From contig OU452207.1 in assembly GCA_911728435.2 (NCBI GenBank), forward strand, positions 12,318,182-12,382,181: a stretch of 64,000 nucleotides of DNA, given 5' to 3'. The position numbers and the translations under genes are program-made. The notes beneath the pieces were generated by a model, which was given only the letters and a program-made list of their open reading frames with translations, searched no databases and had not been told where the DNA came from. This DNA is from Apoderus coryli. Taxonomy: Eukaryota; Arthropoda; Insecta; Coleoptera; Attelabidae. Numbering within the stretch: position 1 is the stretch's first letter; every line of letters begins with the position of its first letter. This document shows, piece by piece, positions 42,327 through 54,339 of this stretch.

Positions 42327-44370
42327 TACCGGTACTAGAAATAACCACAAAAAAACTCAAATAAATGAAAATATATGTGATATTAGCTTACTAAATACAA
42401 CCAATATTATATAACATTTTTTAAGCTAAAACAGGTTTTCTAAGGTGTTCTATAAATAGTACACTGGTATTAAACGTCTACTTCATTTCGAATGATATGG
42501 TTCGAAACACTCAATACATAAAGTTACTTCACATTTGCCACATAATGTTAATGGTGTTCTTGTACATTGAGGAAACTGGCAACGTCTTTGGTTTGATCTA
42601 CGCTTTATCCAGTGTTCCTTACCATCATACCGACCAACCGCAATATTCGAATGAACTTGGCATTTTCAGTTCCACGGCAGCCTAACTTCAGATATGTTAC
42701 TGCAACAACAGATCTTCTGATTTCAAGGCAACATAAAATTTATTATCACTTTTTCAGTAATATTACTTCAAATACACAATGACAACTTCTAAATTAACTA
42801 CAACTATATGGAATAAGCATTTTCTAACACTACAATATACAACATGTTGATAGAAATTGATCTTAAACATAAAAATAATGCCGAAAACTCTTAAGCTATG
42901 AATGTAAACAAAGAAAATAATAATAACCTATTTGACACAAGCGTTAGAAAAAACATTTTGACCAAAACCAAATTATGACGTGAAACTAGAGGTGTCAACT
43001 ATATTGGAATTTGTCGATTTATTTTGAAAGCCATTTTCATGAATATATTCTTAGAAAAGCATATGGGACATGCAATTTCGTATATTTTTAGTAACAATCC
43101 TATAAAAAGAATAACGTAAATTGCATTGAACAAGTATTAATCTTTAAATCTCATTTCACAACAACGAGGAGTAGCAATTTTCACTCACTTATTTTAAACG
43201 CACGTTCCTTTTACAGAACAAATAAGTGTGTGAAGTTAGAGTCGAACAATATGTGCCCGAGTTGTAACCTATGGATAGGATGACGTCTTTTGGTACCGAT
43301 TCAGTTCTTTCATTACTGTTTTTGTTACAAAAATTCCAAGTAGTAGGTATATTAAAAACTTTCAATGAAACTAAATATAGATATGTGATTTTGTACCGAA
43401 ATTAAACAAGTAGCCATATACCTATAATAGGTATCCATTATAAATAGAAGTAAGGAATAAAAAACTGCTACTTATTTATCTTATACCTAGAAAATCACGT
43501 ACCTATAACTACGCTTACTTGCTGAATGTTTTTATTTCAAAATACACAATAATTAAAATTCCTTAAACTACAAATACAAACAATAAACTTTAGAGTTTTG
43601 TATTAGGTGCATAGGTAATTTAACTATATTAATAAACTAAATTTGGGCTACGGGCGACTTTATCACACACATTTTAAAAACATTGGTATATTAATAGGTA
43701 TAACCTACACACACTGAAAATATTATAATAAACCGAACGAAATTTCATAATTTCTAAACACCAAATCATGATTTAGTTTATGTCGCCTGAGCAGAGCTTC
43801 GTTGTTGATCACTTTATAGTCGACAAAATTTTAAACAAACGGCTGTATGTCCACATTTTGAACGCCTATTTTGTTGATAGTGTCAGTTTGGGTTAGGTAT
43901 TAACAATTTCTCACTAAAATTTACTACAAATACTTTTAATAACCATTTTATAACAATACAATTTAACAACAATTTGATCTTAAACATGAAAATAATGCCG
44001 TAAACTGTTAGGCTGTCAATGTACACAAATAAAACCAAATTATGACGTGAACTAGAAGTGTCAACCAAACAAAAATAAGTGACACCAACGTCAGAAAATA
44101 ATTCTGCCAAATTATGACAAACCAACGAAGCCAAAATAGATAGACAGATAGTCCTAAAATTAACGTCCGCCGCTATTAACGTTAACGTTAATTTAACACC
44201 AACGATTTTCAAATAGACAGATGTGGTAGGTTTATAAAATGATGATAATCATATTATAGGCAGCCATTTTTAGGCTAGCAGATTTAAAATACCTAACTAA
44301 TATATTTATAGTAGGTATTTAGTATAAAATTTTATAAGGTTATTGAATTTGACAAGTGGATTTATTATTT
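42327..44370 (-). mobile_element. piggyBac remnant and unassigned DNA inside env
   Basis: The env frame breaks exactly at TTAA (42323-42326), the target site of piggyBac elements, and a piggyBac C-terminal domain lies just inside. The far end and second TTAA were not found. Two diverged stretches, about 42830-43010 and 43970-44075, share ATCTTAAACATxAAAATAATG and CCAAATTATGACGTGAA, so an internal duplication exists. No other frame is convincing. Confidence 0.45.
42483..42650 (-). pseudogene. piggyBac transposase C-terminal Cys-rich domain
   Basis: The minus-strand frame reads GRYDGKEHWIKRRSNQRRC, then Cys pairs C-x4-C, LCGKCEVTLCIECF and YHSK before a stop at 42483. Spaced Cys/His residues of this kind close piggyBac transposases and bind DNA ends. 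The catalytic body is missing. The relation to the piggyBac fragments of the tandem array could not be tested, since those are N-terminal. Confidence 0.65.
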
Positions 44371-45049
44371 AAATTAGGGGTAATCATGCAGTATAGTTGT
44401 ACTAAATTATGGTCTGACCGCGCAGCTGCGCAGTCAGACGAATTTTATGTGAACAAGTGTCACTACTTTAGCGATGTTGCAAGGTTAATATCTATTCACT
44501 ATATTGACTGATAGAATGAATAATACAATTTTATGATATATTTATACAGTGGATGTAATTATTATCATTATTTTTTTAATGTAATTACTAATAAATCGAT
44601 GGGAAGCGAAATATAGGGTTGTTTCAGTACTTGGAATGTTTTTCTTAAAGTAGATGAGTAAAACTGATGTGAGTAGAAGTGATGTGGCATGGTAATCTCT
44701 CACTCACTTACTGAAGGTTACGTGCGTAAAACGAACACTTAAAGTGATGTTGGAAATACATATGATATTAAAGGAAATTACGATTGTAACATGTATAATG
44801 CATATTTAAACTGGGTTTTCAATAGGATCAAAACTATAAGAAAATACATGTTTGGAGAACTAATTTATCTATTTGAGGAAAATAAAAGTATATTATATTG
44901 AACCAAATTTATTTTTAATAAATTACAGAATAGCGGGAACTAAATAATAATAAAATAAATACAATAACAAATAATTTCTGGTTTTCCATTATTCAGTTGA
45001 TTTGCTGCAAAATAAAGATTAAGAATAAGATAATTGAAACTCGTGTTTA

Positions 45050-45156
45050 GGGGAACCAAATTTACGAGCTTCGGACATGTGCATTATTTGCGATTGTGAA
45101 CTTTGTCACACACACTGCCTAACTGGGCATGAGCGAGGCCAAAAAATTCGGTTCCC
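45050..45156. mobile_element. Small MITE inside the Merlin element
   Basis: The ends GGGGAACCAAATTT and AAAAAATTCGGTTCCC are inverted copies. TTA lies on both sides (45047-45049 and 45157-45159), as with PIF/Harbinger-type MITEs. At 107 bp it has no coding capacity. Confidence 0.5.
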
Positions 45157-45747
45157 TTAGACAATGTCTAGGATAAAGACCTAATACATTCTCCATGTTA
45201 GTCAATGATATTTGTTTATTATGTGTGTACCAACGTATGATTACTAAAGAGAATATATATTAAATATATGATATGGCAATTAAATTTATTATAAAAAAAT
45301 AAATCAAATATATTAGAATTAATAAAACAAATATCACCGTCCAGCAAGAACCACGAGGAGGTCTGGAGTGTTATCCTGCCAAAGGAGTGGGAATAAGGAA
45401 GTTTAGGAAAATGCACAGTAAGGAATAAATAAATAAGGGTAGTTTGATGATTAAAAGAAAAACATGCTGTAAGTAGGAAATAAATGAGAAGTTAGTTTTT
45501 TTGTGTCATAGGAATTATAGCATCATCTCGACTTATATTTACAGCATACGAAAGTCCCTGATGTCACTGCTGCCTCACGGGCTTGTTATGGAATAGTATT
45601 ATATTGTAATTATAAGACGAGATTTTGCTATAGATTTATTTAAAAATAAAACCAAATACTTATTTCATTAATAAACCTAGAAAAAATTAACAAGATTAGA
45701 ACTGATTAATAATAAAACTTAGTATGATATTGAATTAAAATTTGTTT

Positions 45748-46981
45748 TTATACCTGATATTGATTAGCCAAGCACACTAAAAACTGGGAAAATAGATTGG
45801 AGCCTTTGTACCTGTTCCTCCAAATAAATTCATGTAAGTATGAGGTGAATAATGCATCCGATGTACCAAATTGTCTCCTTAATTTGCGTTTGACCCTCAT
45901 CCACATATTTTCAACGTTCTGAGTGTGAACGTCCGCATCATTAGGGTCGACAAAATTCTCATCGTGAATTATTACACGATGTTCGTATATACCTCCATGA
46001 ATTCTATTGAGGTTAGAATACGCTCTCCAACCATCAGACATAATAATTGTGCCTGGCATAATATACCTATAATAACATTGTAACTGTTTAATAATAGCAC
46101 AATAAAAACCCAACATTCCATGGGGAACTCTACAAAATTATTGCAAATTAAATTATTTTTACAATTTATACTAAAGCAAAATGCAAATAAACAATAATTA
46201 TTCTGATAAAATTTTTACAGAAGCCAACCAAATTTCACATGCTTTTTAATGTATGTATATTATTTGCAACTTACTGTTCAATAATAGCACTTAATGTTGC
46301 CTCAGTTCGGTCCGGTACATCCACAAGGAAACATTTGCCGGTACCTCTCTCTATTCCACCAAAAACCCAGTGTCCCTCCTTCCAATGACCTCTATGATAC
46401 TTCCGATGGAAAAACTTACTTTCATCAATTTCTACAACTTTTGCCGTCATATCGTCGTTCAACCCGCCAATAACTGAAGGGTTATTGAACAAGTCCTGCT
46501 CACAAATATCACGACAAAAATTGCACCAATCGACAATAGTGTGTCCCACTTCTACGCCTGCTTCATGGGCTATTGTAGTTTGAGGGTAATCCAATGACCA
46601 CCCATACAGAATTAAAAGTATTTTCTGTAAGGGTAACCTACTCGTGTCAAAAAATGAGTTTTTCCTCAGCGATACCCTCTTTCTACAATTTGGGCAAGCC
46701 CAGCAAGCCCCATCGGATCGCTGTGTATTCGACCATAGTTTCATTGGAATCTAAAAGGTTATATTTGATAATAACATGATAATTGAATGTATTTAGGGGT
46801 TACCTCGCACAAATCACACATTAATGTGTTTTATCAATCTTCTTCTTGCTAGCCACTTTAATAGGTCCATATTGTCCATAAACTGTAAGGTAATATATCG
46901 ATGGCTTTCTCTTTTAACGTCGTCTTCGTTGAGGATTTCTTCATCGCGAACGATTGCTTGAGGTCTTGCTGCAGCATTCAT
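45748..46981 (-). pseudogene. Merlin transposase (three exons, frameshift in exon 1)
   Basis: The exons are 46981-46804, 46750-46275 and 46066-45748, with matching GT/AG sites. Exons 2 and 3 join in one frame: CPNCRKRVSLR zinc pair, then the DDE core with VEIDESKFFHRKY, GHWVFGGIERGTG, IIMSDGWRAY, FVDPNDADVHTQNVENMW. The Asp, Asp and Glu fit an IS1016/ISXO2-type catalytic triad. In exon 1 (MNAAARPQAIVRDEE) one extra base, probably in the A-run near 46830, puts the Cys motif CDLCE out of frame. The catalytic part is intact, so the break is recent, or the start differs from my model. Confidence 0.75.
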
Positions 46982-47281
46982 TTTAAATGAAATTGCTAAA
47001 TAACTATAAATAATAAACTTTTTTACACAAATACACAAGTTTTCTCACAAATAAAATCGCATAAATACAACAAATAGGTGTATAACCTAGAGTAGCATTT
47101 ACATTTAACGGTCAAAAATTAAGCGCCAAATATTTAACCGTTTCAACATAATATGTGTGTTTTAAACCTTGCAACACCACACTTCAAATTACAATCTGAA
47201 CTCCCAAAACTCGTCTGACTGCGCAGCTGCGCGGTCAGACCATAATTTAGTACAACTATACTACATGTTTACCAAATTAGG

Positions 47282-48000
47282 TATGTATCAGATTATAACA
47301 AAATTAATTAATAAGCGCATGTACAGGGTGATGCAAAAAAAAAACATTAATTAGCCAACATTTTACAAATTTTCCAGATTGTAATCAAATAAATTTTAAA
47401 TGTTTAGAAATTTTTAGCATACACTTAAATTTATATACGGGGTGAGTCAAAAATGTATTTCATCACTTTGTTAAGGACAAAAAAGTAATATTTTGAATAA
47501 TTTTTATATTTCTTTAGATTTCAAATCAAGATTTTTTTGAAAGCTAAACTATAGCCTCCTAGAGGTTATCTACTTTTAGAGAACTTTATCAGCGATAGGT
47601 GACTTTTTATTTTCTTTGAAAGAGAAACTTTTAGCATAGGCTTTAAATTTATATACGGGGTGAGTCAAAAATGTATTTCATTATTTTGGACAAAAAAGTA
47701 ATATTTTAAAGAATTTTTTGATTTCTTTAGATTTCAATTCAAGTTTTCTGTGAAAGTTAAACTATAAGCTCAAATTTATATACAGGGTGAATCAAAAATG
47801 TATTTCTTTATTTTGTTAAGGTCAAATAGTAATATTTTGAATAATTTTTTGATATCTTTAGATTTCAATTCAAGATTTCTTTGAAAGTTAAACTACATGC
47901 TCCTAGAGGTTATCTACGGGGTAACTCAAAAATGTTTCTATTTATTTTCAATAATAGATAGAAACATTTTCAGATTTTCAGCTCTGGCAATACTTTTTTT
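47282..48000. repeat. Tandem repeats with a TACGGGGTGAGTCAAAAATG head
   Basis: Three units begin near 47437, 47650 and 47777 with TATACRGGGTGARTCAAAAA and continue with ATTTCTTTAGATTTCAA and GAAAGTTAAACTA. Their lengths are about 210, 130 and 150 bp. A fourth partial head is at 47916, and a related CAGGGTGATGCAAAAA lies at 47323. They are non-coding, and the origin is unknown. Confidence 0.65.
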
Positions 48001-48261
48001 TAATTAATTTTTGAATAATTTTTTTTTAAAATTTTTTTTTTCTTATTTTTTAAAATTTTTTTTTGAAATTTTTTTTTTTTTAATTTTTTTTTATTAAATT
48101 TTTTTTTTTAATTTTTTTTTGAAATTTTTTTTTTAATAATAGAAACATTTTTTTCCTTGAAATTTTTTTTCTTGATATTTTTTCCTTTTTTTTATAACCC
48201 TCAATGACTTTTTTCATAGACAAAACTACCACACAACGACTGGGAAATCCCAAAGGGGTTT
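48001..48261. repeat. Low-complexity T-rich tract
   Basis: Long runs of T broken by AAT and GAAAT, up to about 48190, then ordinary sequence. It is non-coding and prone to slippage and assembly error. Confidence 0.7.
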
Positions 48262-48698
48262 CTTGTTATTTTAATAAATTTAGTGATCTGGAATTGGTAG
48301 ACGGTGACACAAAAAAAGTCACAGCACCTTGGGTACTCCTGTGCATCCTCCATGGGGTGAACTGAAACTCTACGTTATCGAACAACCTAATTCTGAGAAA
48401 AAGGCGGCAACTTTCAGGACGGATGTTCATGTTCATAATTTAAACATAAGAAGAAAGCATATCATTGATATACCACCCCATAGTACAGCTTTATTTCAAG
48501 GGTCGTTTTCATATACCATAATTGCAGAGTATAACAAATTGCCTCAGTATTTTACGTCTCTCTCAATATCCAGGTTTAAATTAAAAGTATCTAAAATGTA
48601 TTTGATGAGCAGTGTCGTCTGTTGAATTGTTAAGTCTATTAAATTTCCCATAGTCCTATCGTTATTACTCCTTTTTCTTTTTATTTATTTTATTTCAC
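48262..48698 (+). mobile_element. LINE 3'-end fragment, copy 1
   Basis: A plus-strand frame (about 48330-48625) reads IRRKHIIDIPPHSTALFQGS, FSYTIIAEYNKLPQ and SRFKLKVSKMYL. This is the pattern of the C-terminus after the reverse transcriptase in many non-LTR elements. The 3' end is TTTTTATTTATTTTATTTCACA. The 5' border, TTATTTTAATAAATTTAG, is shared with copy 2. Confidence 0.55.
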
Positions 48699-48701
48699 AT
48701 A

Positions 48702-49890
48702 GGCCCGGTTGTACAAACGATAGTTTACCATTAGTTCCCGTGAACTGCTGGTCACTATGAGTTCACTCTTGAACTAAGTTCAGTGTCTCGAGCGTTGTAC
48801 CAATACAAGTTTACTTGAACCAGCATTTAACTAGTCTATAAAATGAGGAGAAGAAAAAAATAATCTAACCTATAAAATAGAGAATTTTTAGATATATTTA
48901 TGTTGTTTTCAGTTGTTTTTATATTTGTATTTTCGTAGGGTTAGAATATTAATTATAAACAAATTTATAATATATAATTATGGAAAATAATGTAAGGGCA
49001 ACTAATTTCTCTGCTAGAGAGGATATTATTTTAATAAATTTAGTGATCTGGAATTGGTGGAGGGTGACACAAAAAGTCACAGCACCTAGGGTACTCCTGT
49101 GCATCCTCCATGGGGTGAACTGAAACTCTACGTTATCGAACAACCTAATTCTGAGAAAAAGGCGGAAACTTTCAGGACGGATGTTCATGTTCATACTTTA
49201 AACATAAGAAGAAAGCATATCATTGATATACCACCCCATAGAACAGCTTAATTTCAACGGTCGTTTTCATATACCATAGCTGCAAAGTACCTATAACAAA
49301 TTGCCTCAGAATTTTACGTCTCTCTCAATATCCAGGTTTAAATTAAAAGTATCTGAAATGTTATTTGATGAGCAGTGTCGCCTGTTGAATTGTTAAGTCT
49401 ATTAAATTTCCCATAGTCCTATCGTTATCACTCCTTTTTTTTTTATTTATTTTATTTCACAGTCTGATAGGGTGATGTGTTTAATGTATATGTCTGTAGT
49501 AGATGATATTCTTTCAGATATCAAATCCACATTACCACTCGTTAATTCCAAACTTTGAAATGATTTGGCCTATTTTCTATATGTGGGGCTCGACGATGAG
49601 CAACATTATTTACTAATTCTATAAAGAAATCTTCATCATCTGTAATGTCTTCACACACATCCATTTTTGTAGGAAATTAAATTTTGAAAAAACAAATATT
49701 AGCATAAATAAAACATTAAAACATTCAGGAGTGAGGTTAAAAAAACGTTGAACTCAGCTTGAACGACCAAATTCGGGCGTTCAAGTTCACCGAGAGTTCA
49801 CCATCAAAATCAACAATGTACAACGCATTTTCTTGGCTGAACCGAAGATCAAGGTGAACTTCGGGTGAACGCTCATTGTACAACCGGGCC
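48702..49890. mobile_element. PIF/Harbinger-like remnant
   Basis: The inverted ends GGCCCGGTTGTACAA are perfect over 15 bp, with TA on both sides. The left interior has the start of a plus-strand gene (48980, MENNVRATNFSAREDI). The right interior has the start of a minus-strand gene (49664, MDVCEDITDDEDFF then HIENRPNHF), which resembles the N-terminus of Harbinger nucleases. Opposed genes of this kind are normal for PIF/Harbinger, but both are cut short. A LINE fragment lies between them. Confidence 0.6.
49022..49460 (+). mobile_element. LINE 3'-end fragment, copy 2, inside the Harbinger remnant
   Basis: About 95 percent similar by eye to 48262-48698, with single-base losses that break the frame. 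It begins at the same base (TTATTTTAATAAATTTAG) and ends with the same TATTTATTTTATTTCACA. Confidence 0.6.
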
Positions 49891-49892
49891 TA

Positions 49893-50442
49893 TATGGTTA
49901 TCGTCTATAGGTTCAATAACGTCCTGTGAAACTTCAACACTTGTAGCTAAGCACGTGGAATTTGTTCCCGTGAATGCTGGAGATAAAACAGTCTTCATCA
50001 GCTTTTGGTTGGTGCGATGTAGGTAGATGATAGATGCAAATGTTCTCGATTCGTCGACATTCGTTTTCCATATACTTGTGGTCTTCAGCGTTTATTAATA
50101 GGAAAGGGTTTTTGGGAATGATGACAGAATTGTTTATGGAAATGTGATATTGTTTATACATTTTATAAAACATACTTGTCATAATTGAATTACAAAATAA
50201 ATTATATAGTTTTCTAAGTAAGTTTGTATTCCTAAATAGTTATAATAAGATTGTTTTTCTGTAAAACTAGGTAATATGTTCTTTTTATTATATAATCCTT
50301 CTAATTTGTCTTTTAATTCGAGTATTTCGGACATGCTTACTATGTTTTGGCTAACAATGTTTAGGTTTGCAAATGCTATATCGTTTTCGATTTCATCAAG
50401 TATTGTGATTAAATATTGACAGTTTTTGATTATTAGTTCTAA
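49893..50442 (-). pseudogene. Gypsy env-like gene, middle part
   Basis: Two minus-strand frames (50457-50179 and 50182-49934) carry segments typical of the errantivirus/baculovirus F-type envelope family: helical LDEIENDIAFANLN, then spaced Cys residues in a later part. The frames are offset near 50180, so there is a frameshift. Another shift occurs near 49960. Most of the expected outer domain is absent. The left end is cut by the Harbinger insertion and the right end by a hairpin element. Not functional. Confidence 0.6.
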
Positions 50443-50589
50443 TAGTATATTGTGCAACGAACATGAAATGACATATATTTCCTACGAGTATGATCGTTTG
50501 CAGCATGAGCCGCAGGCGAGTGCTGCAAATCATACGAGTAGGAAATGGTCATTTCATGTGAGTTTCACACTATACTTTTTCTACGACTG
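50443..50589. mobile_element. Hairpin MITE in env (147 bp)
   Basis: A long palindrome: CATGAAATGACATATATTTC with CCTACGAGTATGAT, then the inverted ATCATACGAGTAGG and AAATGGTCATTTCATG. The outer ends are AGTATATTGTGCAAC and CACACTATACT, followed by TTTTTCTACGACTG. The same outer design occurs at 54583-54705. Confidence 0.65.
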
Positions 50590-51369
50590 TTTTAATGCTT
50601 TTGAATAAATTTAACATAATTTTTAAGAAAACATTTGTTTTTCGAAACTTACCCCTGTTAACGTATAAGCCTAAATACGATAAATTAGAAGTATTAAATT
50701 GACTAGGTGGTGTTAAACTATATTCACTATCACTGTTTATGTGTTTTGGAGTATGTTTTGTGGATGAATGAATGGTGTTGGTATATTCTAAAATTGGTAA
50801 TTTTAATAGGTGATTAATTGGGGTTTGCTTATTCTGTTGTCTTAGTACGCGAATTTGTTCTAACAATGAAGAATGTTCTACGGGACTGTTAGAATTGGGG
50901 TTGTTGATTGTAACAAAATGTAACGATATGTTATATTTTTGGCAAAAGTCAATAATTAAATTGTTTTTAAATTGAGATGTATGTGATTAAATTATCAAAT
51001 ATGTCTATTAAGTGTTGTGGGATAGGCTTGCGCGAATCTAGAGAAGCGATGATTATAAGAAATGCTTCGCTTTTAAGTTTTAGGGTGTCTATGTATAAAT
51101 GTTCAAAACGTTCTAATCCGATTGGTGTGTTGGAAAATTGTATTTTATTAGGATGTCTTTCATATTTTGCTGTTTGACATGATTCGCAAGTGTTTATATA
51201 TATTTGAACGTCAGAATGTAAGTTGGGCCAAGAATAAATTTTTTGGAGAGATTTTATAGTTGAATCAATTCATCTGTGACAAGTTTTAGTTTCATGGGGA
51301 TATTGGATCTTCATCTTTTGTTCGCTTTCTGATGTTACGTCTTCTGAGAATGTGTTACACTGTATAAGT
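50590..51369 (-). pseudogene. Gypsy integrase with internal deletion
   Basis: On the minus strand the zinc-binding part (HETKTCHR, CESCQTAKY) is followed by the start of the core (YIDTLKLKSEAFLIIIASLD). The later core with the Glu region NPNSNSPVE then lies directly downstream. The segment with the second catalytic Asp is missing, along with several dozen residues around 50980, and a stop interrupts the early part near 51265. A splice-donor-like GGTAAGTTTCG at about 50650 is where the env message would be spliced. Confidence 0.7.
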
Positions 51370-51377
51370 TTTATAAC

Positions 51378-52444
51378 TAAAGGGCGGAATATATGCAAAG
51401 TGCATATATTTGCATATTTTTACAAATTTCATAAAAAATTGCATATTTCGGCTAAAATAAAATTTGTGTGCATATTTTTATGTTTTTCGTTTTATCAAAA
51501 GATTAAGTACGACCCTTGCAGGTAACTGAAATAATTTAACAGGTGGGTAGGTTTTATTGTTATATTGTTTATGGACCCATTTTATTATTATATGGTTTAT
51601 TGCCGGCATTTATTGGATGTTTAGGAATTTAGTTAGTTTACCTCCAGAGCCCGTAATTACTCGATGAGGTACATGGATTAATGCCGAGATATTCTACGCA
51701 TACCATTTTGAAGCCATTAAAGACATAGTTTTAGATTTAGAAGACAATTCACAGTGTGTAGTGCAAAGTCAAGCAGTATTAAAAAATGTAAATTTAGCTA
51801 AGGAGCTTGTTTTTATTAAGGTTAATTTTAGTTTTATACCAGATATAATAACTTCGTTAGAAAGTAGGAATATAAGTTTAAAAAGAATCAATTTAAATTG
51901 TTGAAACTTTTTCCGACAAATGCAAAAAAGTTCCCGGTGATGTAGGAAATCAAGTACGAAGTAAACTCGAAGTTATTGTGGGAAAGAATGAAGGCTTTAA
52001 GTATTTAATGGAAGTCAAAAATATTTTTGATACTAAACCATCCAACGAAGTAATACCTTGGCCTTATAACTTACTACCCAAATTAAAATATTGCCAGATC
52101 ACATCGGTAGATGTTGAAAGAACTTTTTCTTTGTACGAACATATTTTTACAGACAGAAGGCAAACACTTATCGGAAAATTTTGAAAAATATATCGTTATA
52201 AATGCATTTTACACTATTTCAGGTTACAAATTTTACCTATTATATTTTTCTTTTAATTTTACTTAAAATAAATAATTTTTGTAAGAGTCGGCGTTTCTTT
52301 ATTTCCATTTTTACATGTTATATTCAAGGCATATAATTACATATTTTGACAAATAAATGCATATTGTTGCATATTTCAAAGAAAAACTGTGCATATATAT
52401 GCGCATATTTTAACTGAATTGACGTGCATATATTCCGCCCTTTA
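51378..52444 (+). mobile_element. hAT transposon remnant (1067 bp)
   Basis: The inverted ends TAAAGGGCGGAATATATGC are perfect. TTTATAAC flanks both sides (51370-51377 and 52445-52452), the 8-bp duplication expected of hAT. GCATAT words are clustered just inside both ends. Only the C-terminal part of a transposase remains. Confidence 0.85.
51978..52184 (+). pseudogene. hAT transposase C-terminal dimerisation fragment
   Basis: The frame contains LPKLKYCQITSVDVERTFSL and IFTDRRQTL, the hAT C-terminal dimerisation signature (VERxFS, then a basic RR). Sequence just upstream (51690-51950) may be older transposase coding with stops. The catalytic core is absent, so this copy is non-autonomous. Confidence 0.7.
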
Positions 52445-52452
52445 TTTATAAC

Positions 52453-53744
52453 TGATTTTTGAAGGATTTCTGAATAATATTTGTTATGCTTGAGATTACA
52501 TGGCTATTTTTAAAATAAATGCCATAGGTTATTTTAGGTTTCAAAAAGGTTTTAACAAAGTTGATTAGGTGGTTTTCAAAGTTATTAATGGGAATTGCTA
52601 CATTAATTCTCTGGTTTTGGAATATTTTTTGGATATTAGTATTAATGTTGAGTATTTTATCCGAATAACTTCATATAATTTGGTTTCTAAATGTATTTAT
52701 TGATTTTTCAGAGATTGGTATAGTAAAAATAGGAGTGAACCGTAGCGTTCTCACCAAGTTCTTTGTCAGGGGGTTTTAAAAGAATTTTGGATATTATATT
52801 AATCTTGGGTTTATCGTTTTTTAATTCTTCCTGGATTTTTTTTAAGGTTTCGTCTAATTCTTCTAGATCGGCTATATCGTTTTCGTCGCTATTCACTATC
52901 ACTGATGTATTGTCATGGTCCTTTTTACTAGAGATTGTGTGATTATGAACTTCTATTCGTGACAGTGCATCTGCGTTAGAATTTTGGGTGCCTTTTTATA
53001 TTGAATTTCATAGTCAAATTCTTCTAATCGAAGTCTCCATCTAACTAAACGAGAATTGGGTTACTTTAAGTTAAATAGCCACTGTAAAGGTTTGTGATCT
53101 GTAATAATTAGAAATTTCGTTCCAAAGAGATAGGGCCTGAATTGTTTAGTTGCAAAAATTATTGCTAGAAGTTCTTTTTCGATGGTAGCGTAATTTTGTT
53201 CGGCTTTGTTAAGGGTGTGTGAGGCATAAGCTATTGGCAAATCTTGTCCAATCGGTCCTTGGGATAAAACAGCTCCGACTGCTATATTAGAAGCATCGGT
53301 TGTAACTACAAAAGGTTTTTCAAAATGTGGGAATTGTAAAATACGGGGGTTTATCGGAATATTTTTGCATTTTTCAAAACATTCTATGAATTCTCTATTA
53401 TGTACAACAGTTTGATCCTTTTTCAGGCATTTAGTAAATGGTTTAGTTATATGTGCAAAGTTTTTTATAAAACGTCTGTAGTAGCCAATAAGTCCTAAGA
53501 ACGATTTAATATTTTTTTTATTTTTTGGGATAGGGAATTTGTTTATAGCTTCGATTTTCTTTGGGTATGGTTTAATGCCTTCTGGTATAATAATGTGTCC
53601 TAAAAATTCTACATCTTTTCTCAAGAATTCTGATTTGTCTAGTTGGATTTTCAAATTTGCGTTTCTCAAACATTTGAAAACTTGCAATAGATGTTCTTTA
53701 TGTTCTTCTAACGATTTTGAAACTATAATTATATCATCCATGTA
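52453..53744 (-). pseudogene. Gypsy pol: RT end, RNase H and connection
   Basis: From 53741 the frame reads MDDIIIVSKSLEEHKEHLLQ, then FLGLIGYYRRFIKNF and the RNase H part ATDASNIAVGAVLSQ, ITDHKPLQWLF. It loses frame near 53061. The connection with GTQNSNADALSR follows with stops, then an acidic stretch (NDIADLEELDETLKK) before the hAT insertion. The first residues are the second half of the RT active site; the first half is across the pogo element at 58194. Confidence 0.8.
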
Positions 53745-54339
53745 TAGGGTAAACTACCCAATGATTGGCACTCTAAGGGAACCGTAGTAATAAAACTAAC
53801 TTAAAAATAATAATGTGCATTTCATACGGTTGATATATTTTTTTCCCGAATCCTTATCAATTTAAGACCATTTATTTGAATATTTTTTGACCATATCTTG
53901 ATTGCTAACGCTGAATTAAAATTAATTTTGCGAAAATTCAAATTTTCCAATTATTGGCAGTCATACGCTATTAATTGGCACTATATATTTTCCAATTATT
54001 GGCACCCAATATTATGTGGCAATTAAGGACCTAGATACTTAGGTAGTGACCTATATAGCTAATTTAATGTTAATACTTTAAACGATTACCTACACTTCTA
54101 CAATTAATATTTCTACTAAGTTCCTACTTACCTAGGTATCTGATTTAAACTAAAAAATCAGTATAAAAAAAGCATTTATTTTATTCAAAATAAATTATTA
54201 TTATTAATACGTACAAAACACAAAAGACCTGTGAATTACAAACTAAAAATACTATTATTCTTTGAAATAAAATACACATTCTTGTAAAAACAAAAATCAT
54301 TTACCTAGGTAAACAATAAAAGAAAAAAACTTGTTAATC

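Larger units (their letters stand above)
44379..47273 (-). mobile_element. Merlin DNA transposon (2895 bp)
   Basis: The inverted repeats start GGTAAWCATGYAGTATAG and run for about 70 bp with few mismatches, identical in TATAGTTGTACTAAATTATG. Each contains the palindromic core GCGCAGCTGCGC. AAATTAGG flanks both sides (44371-44378 and 47274-47281), an 8-bp duplication as expected for Merlin. The interior encodes an IS1016/ISXO2-like transposase. Confidence 0.88.

Noticed and set aside
43883..44212. 109-codon minus-strand frame
   Set aside because: It overlaps the non-coding duplication of the piggyBac remnant region and shows no domain or splice context.
48949..49194. 81-codon minus-strand frame in the Harbinger remnant
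   Set aside because: It crosses the border of the LINE fragment and is antisense to its coding part.
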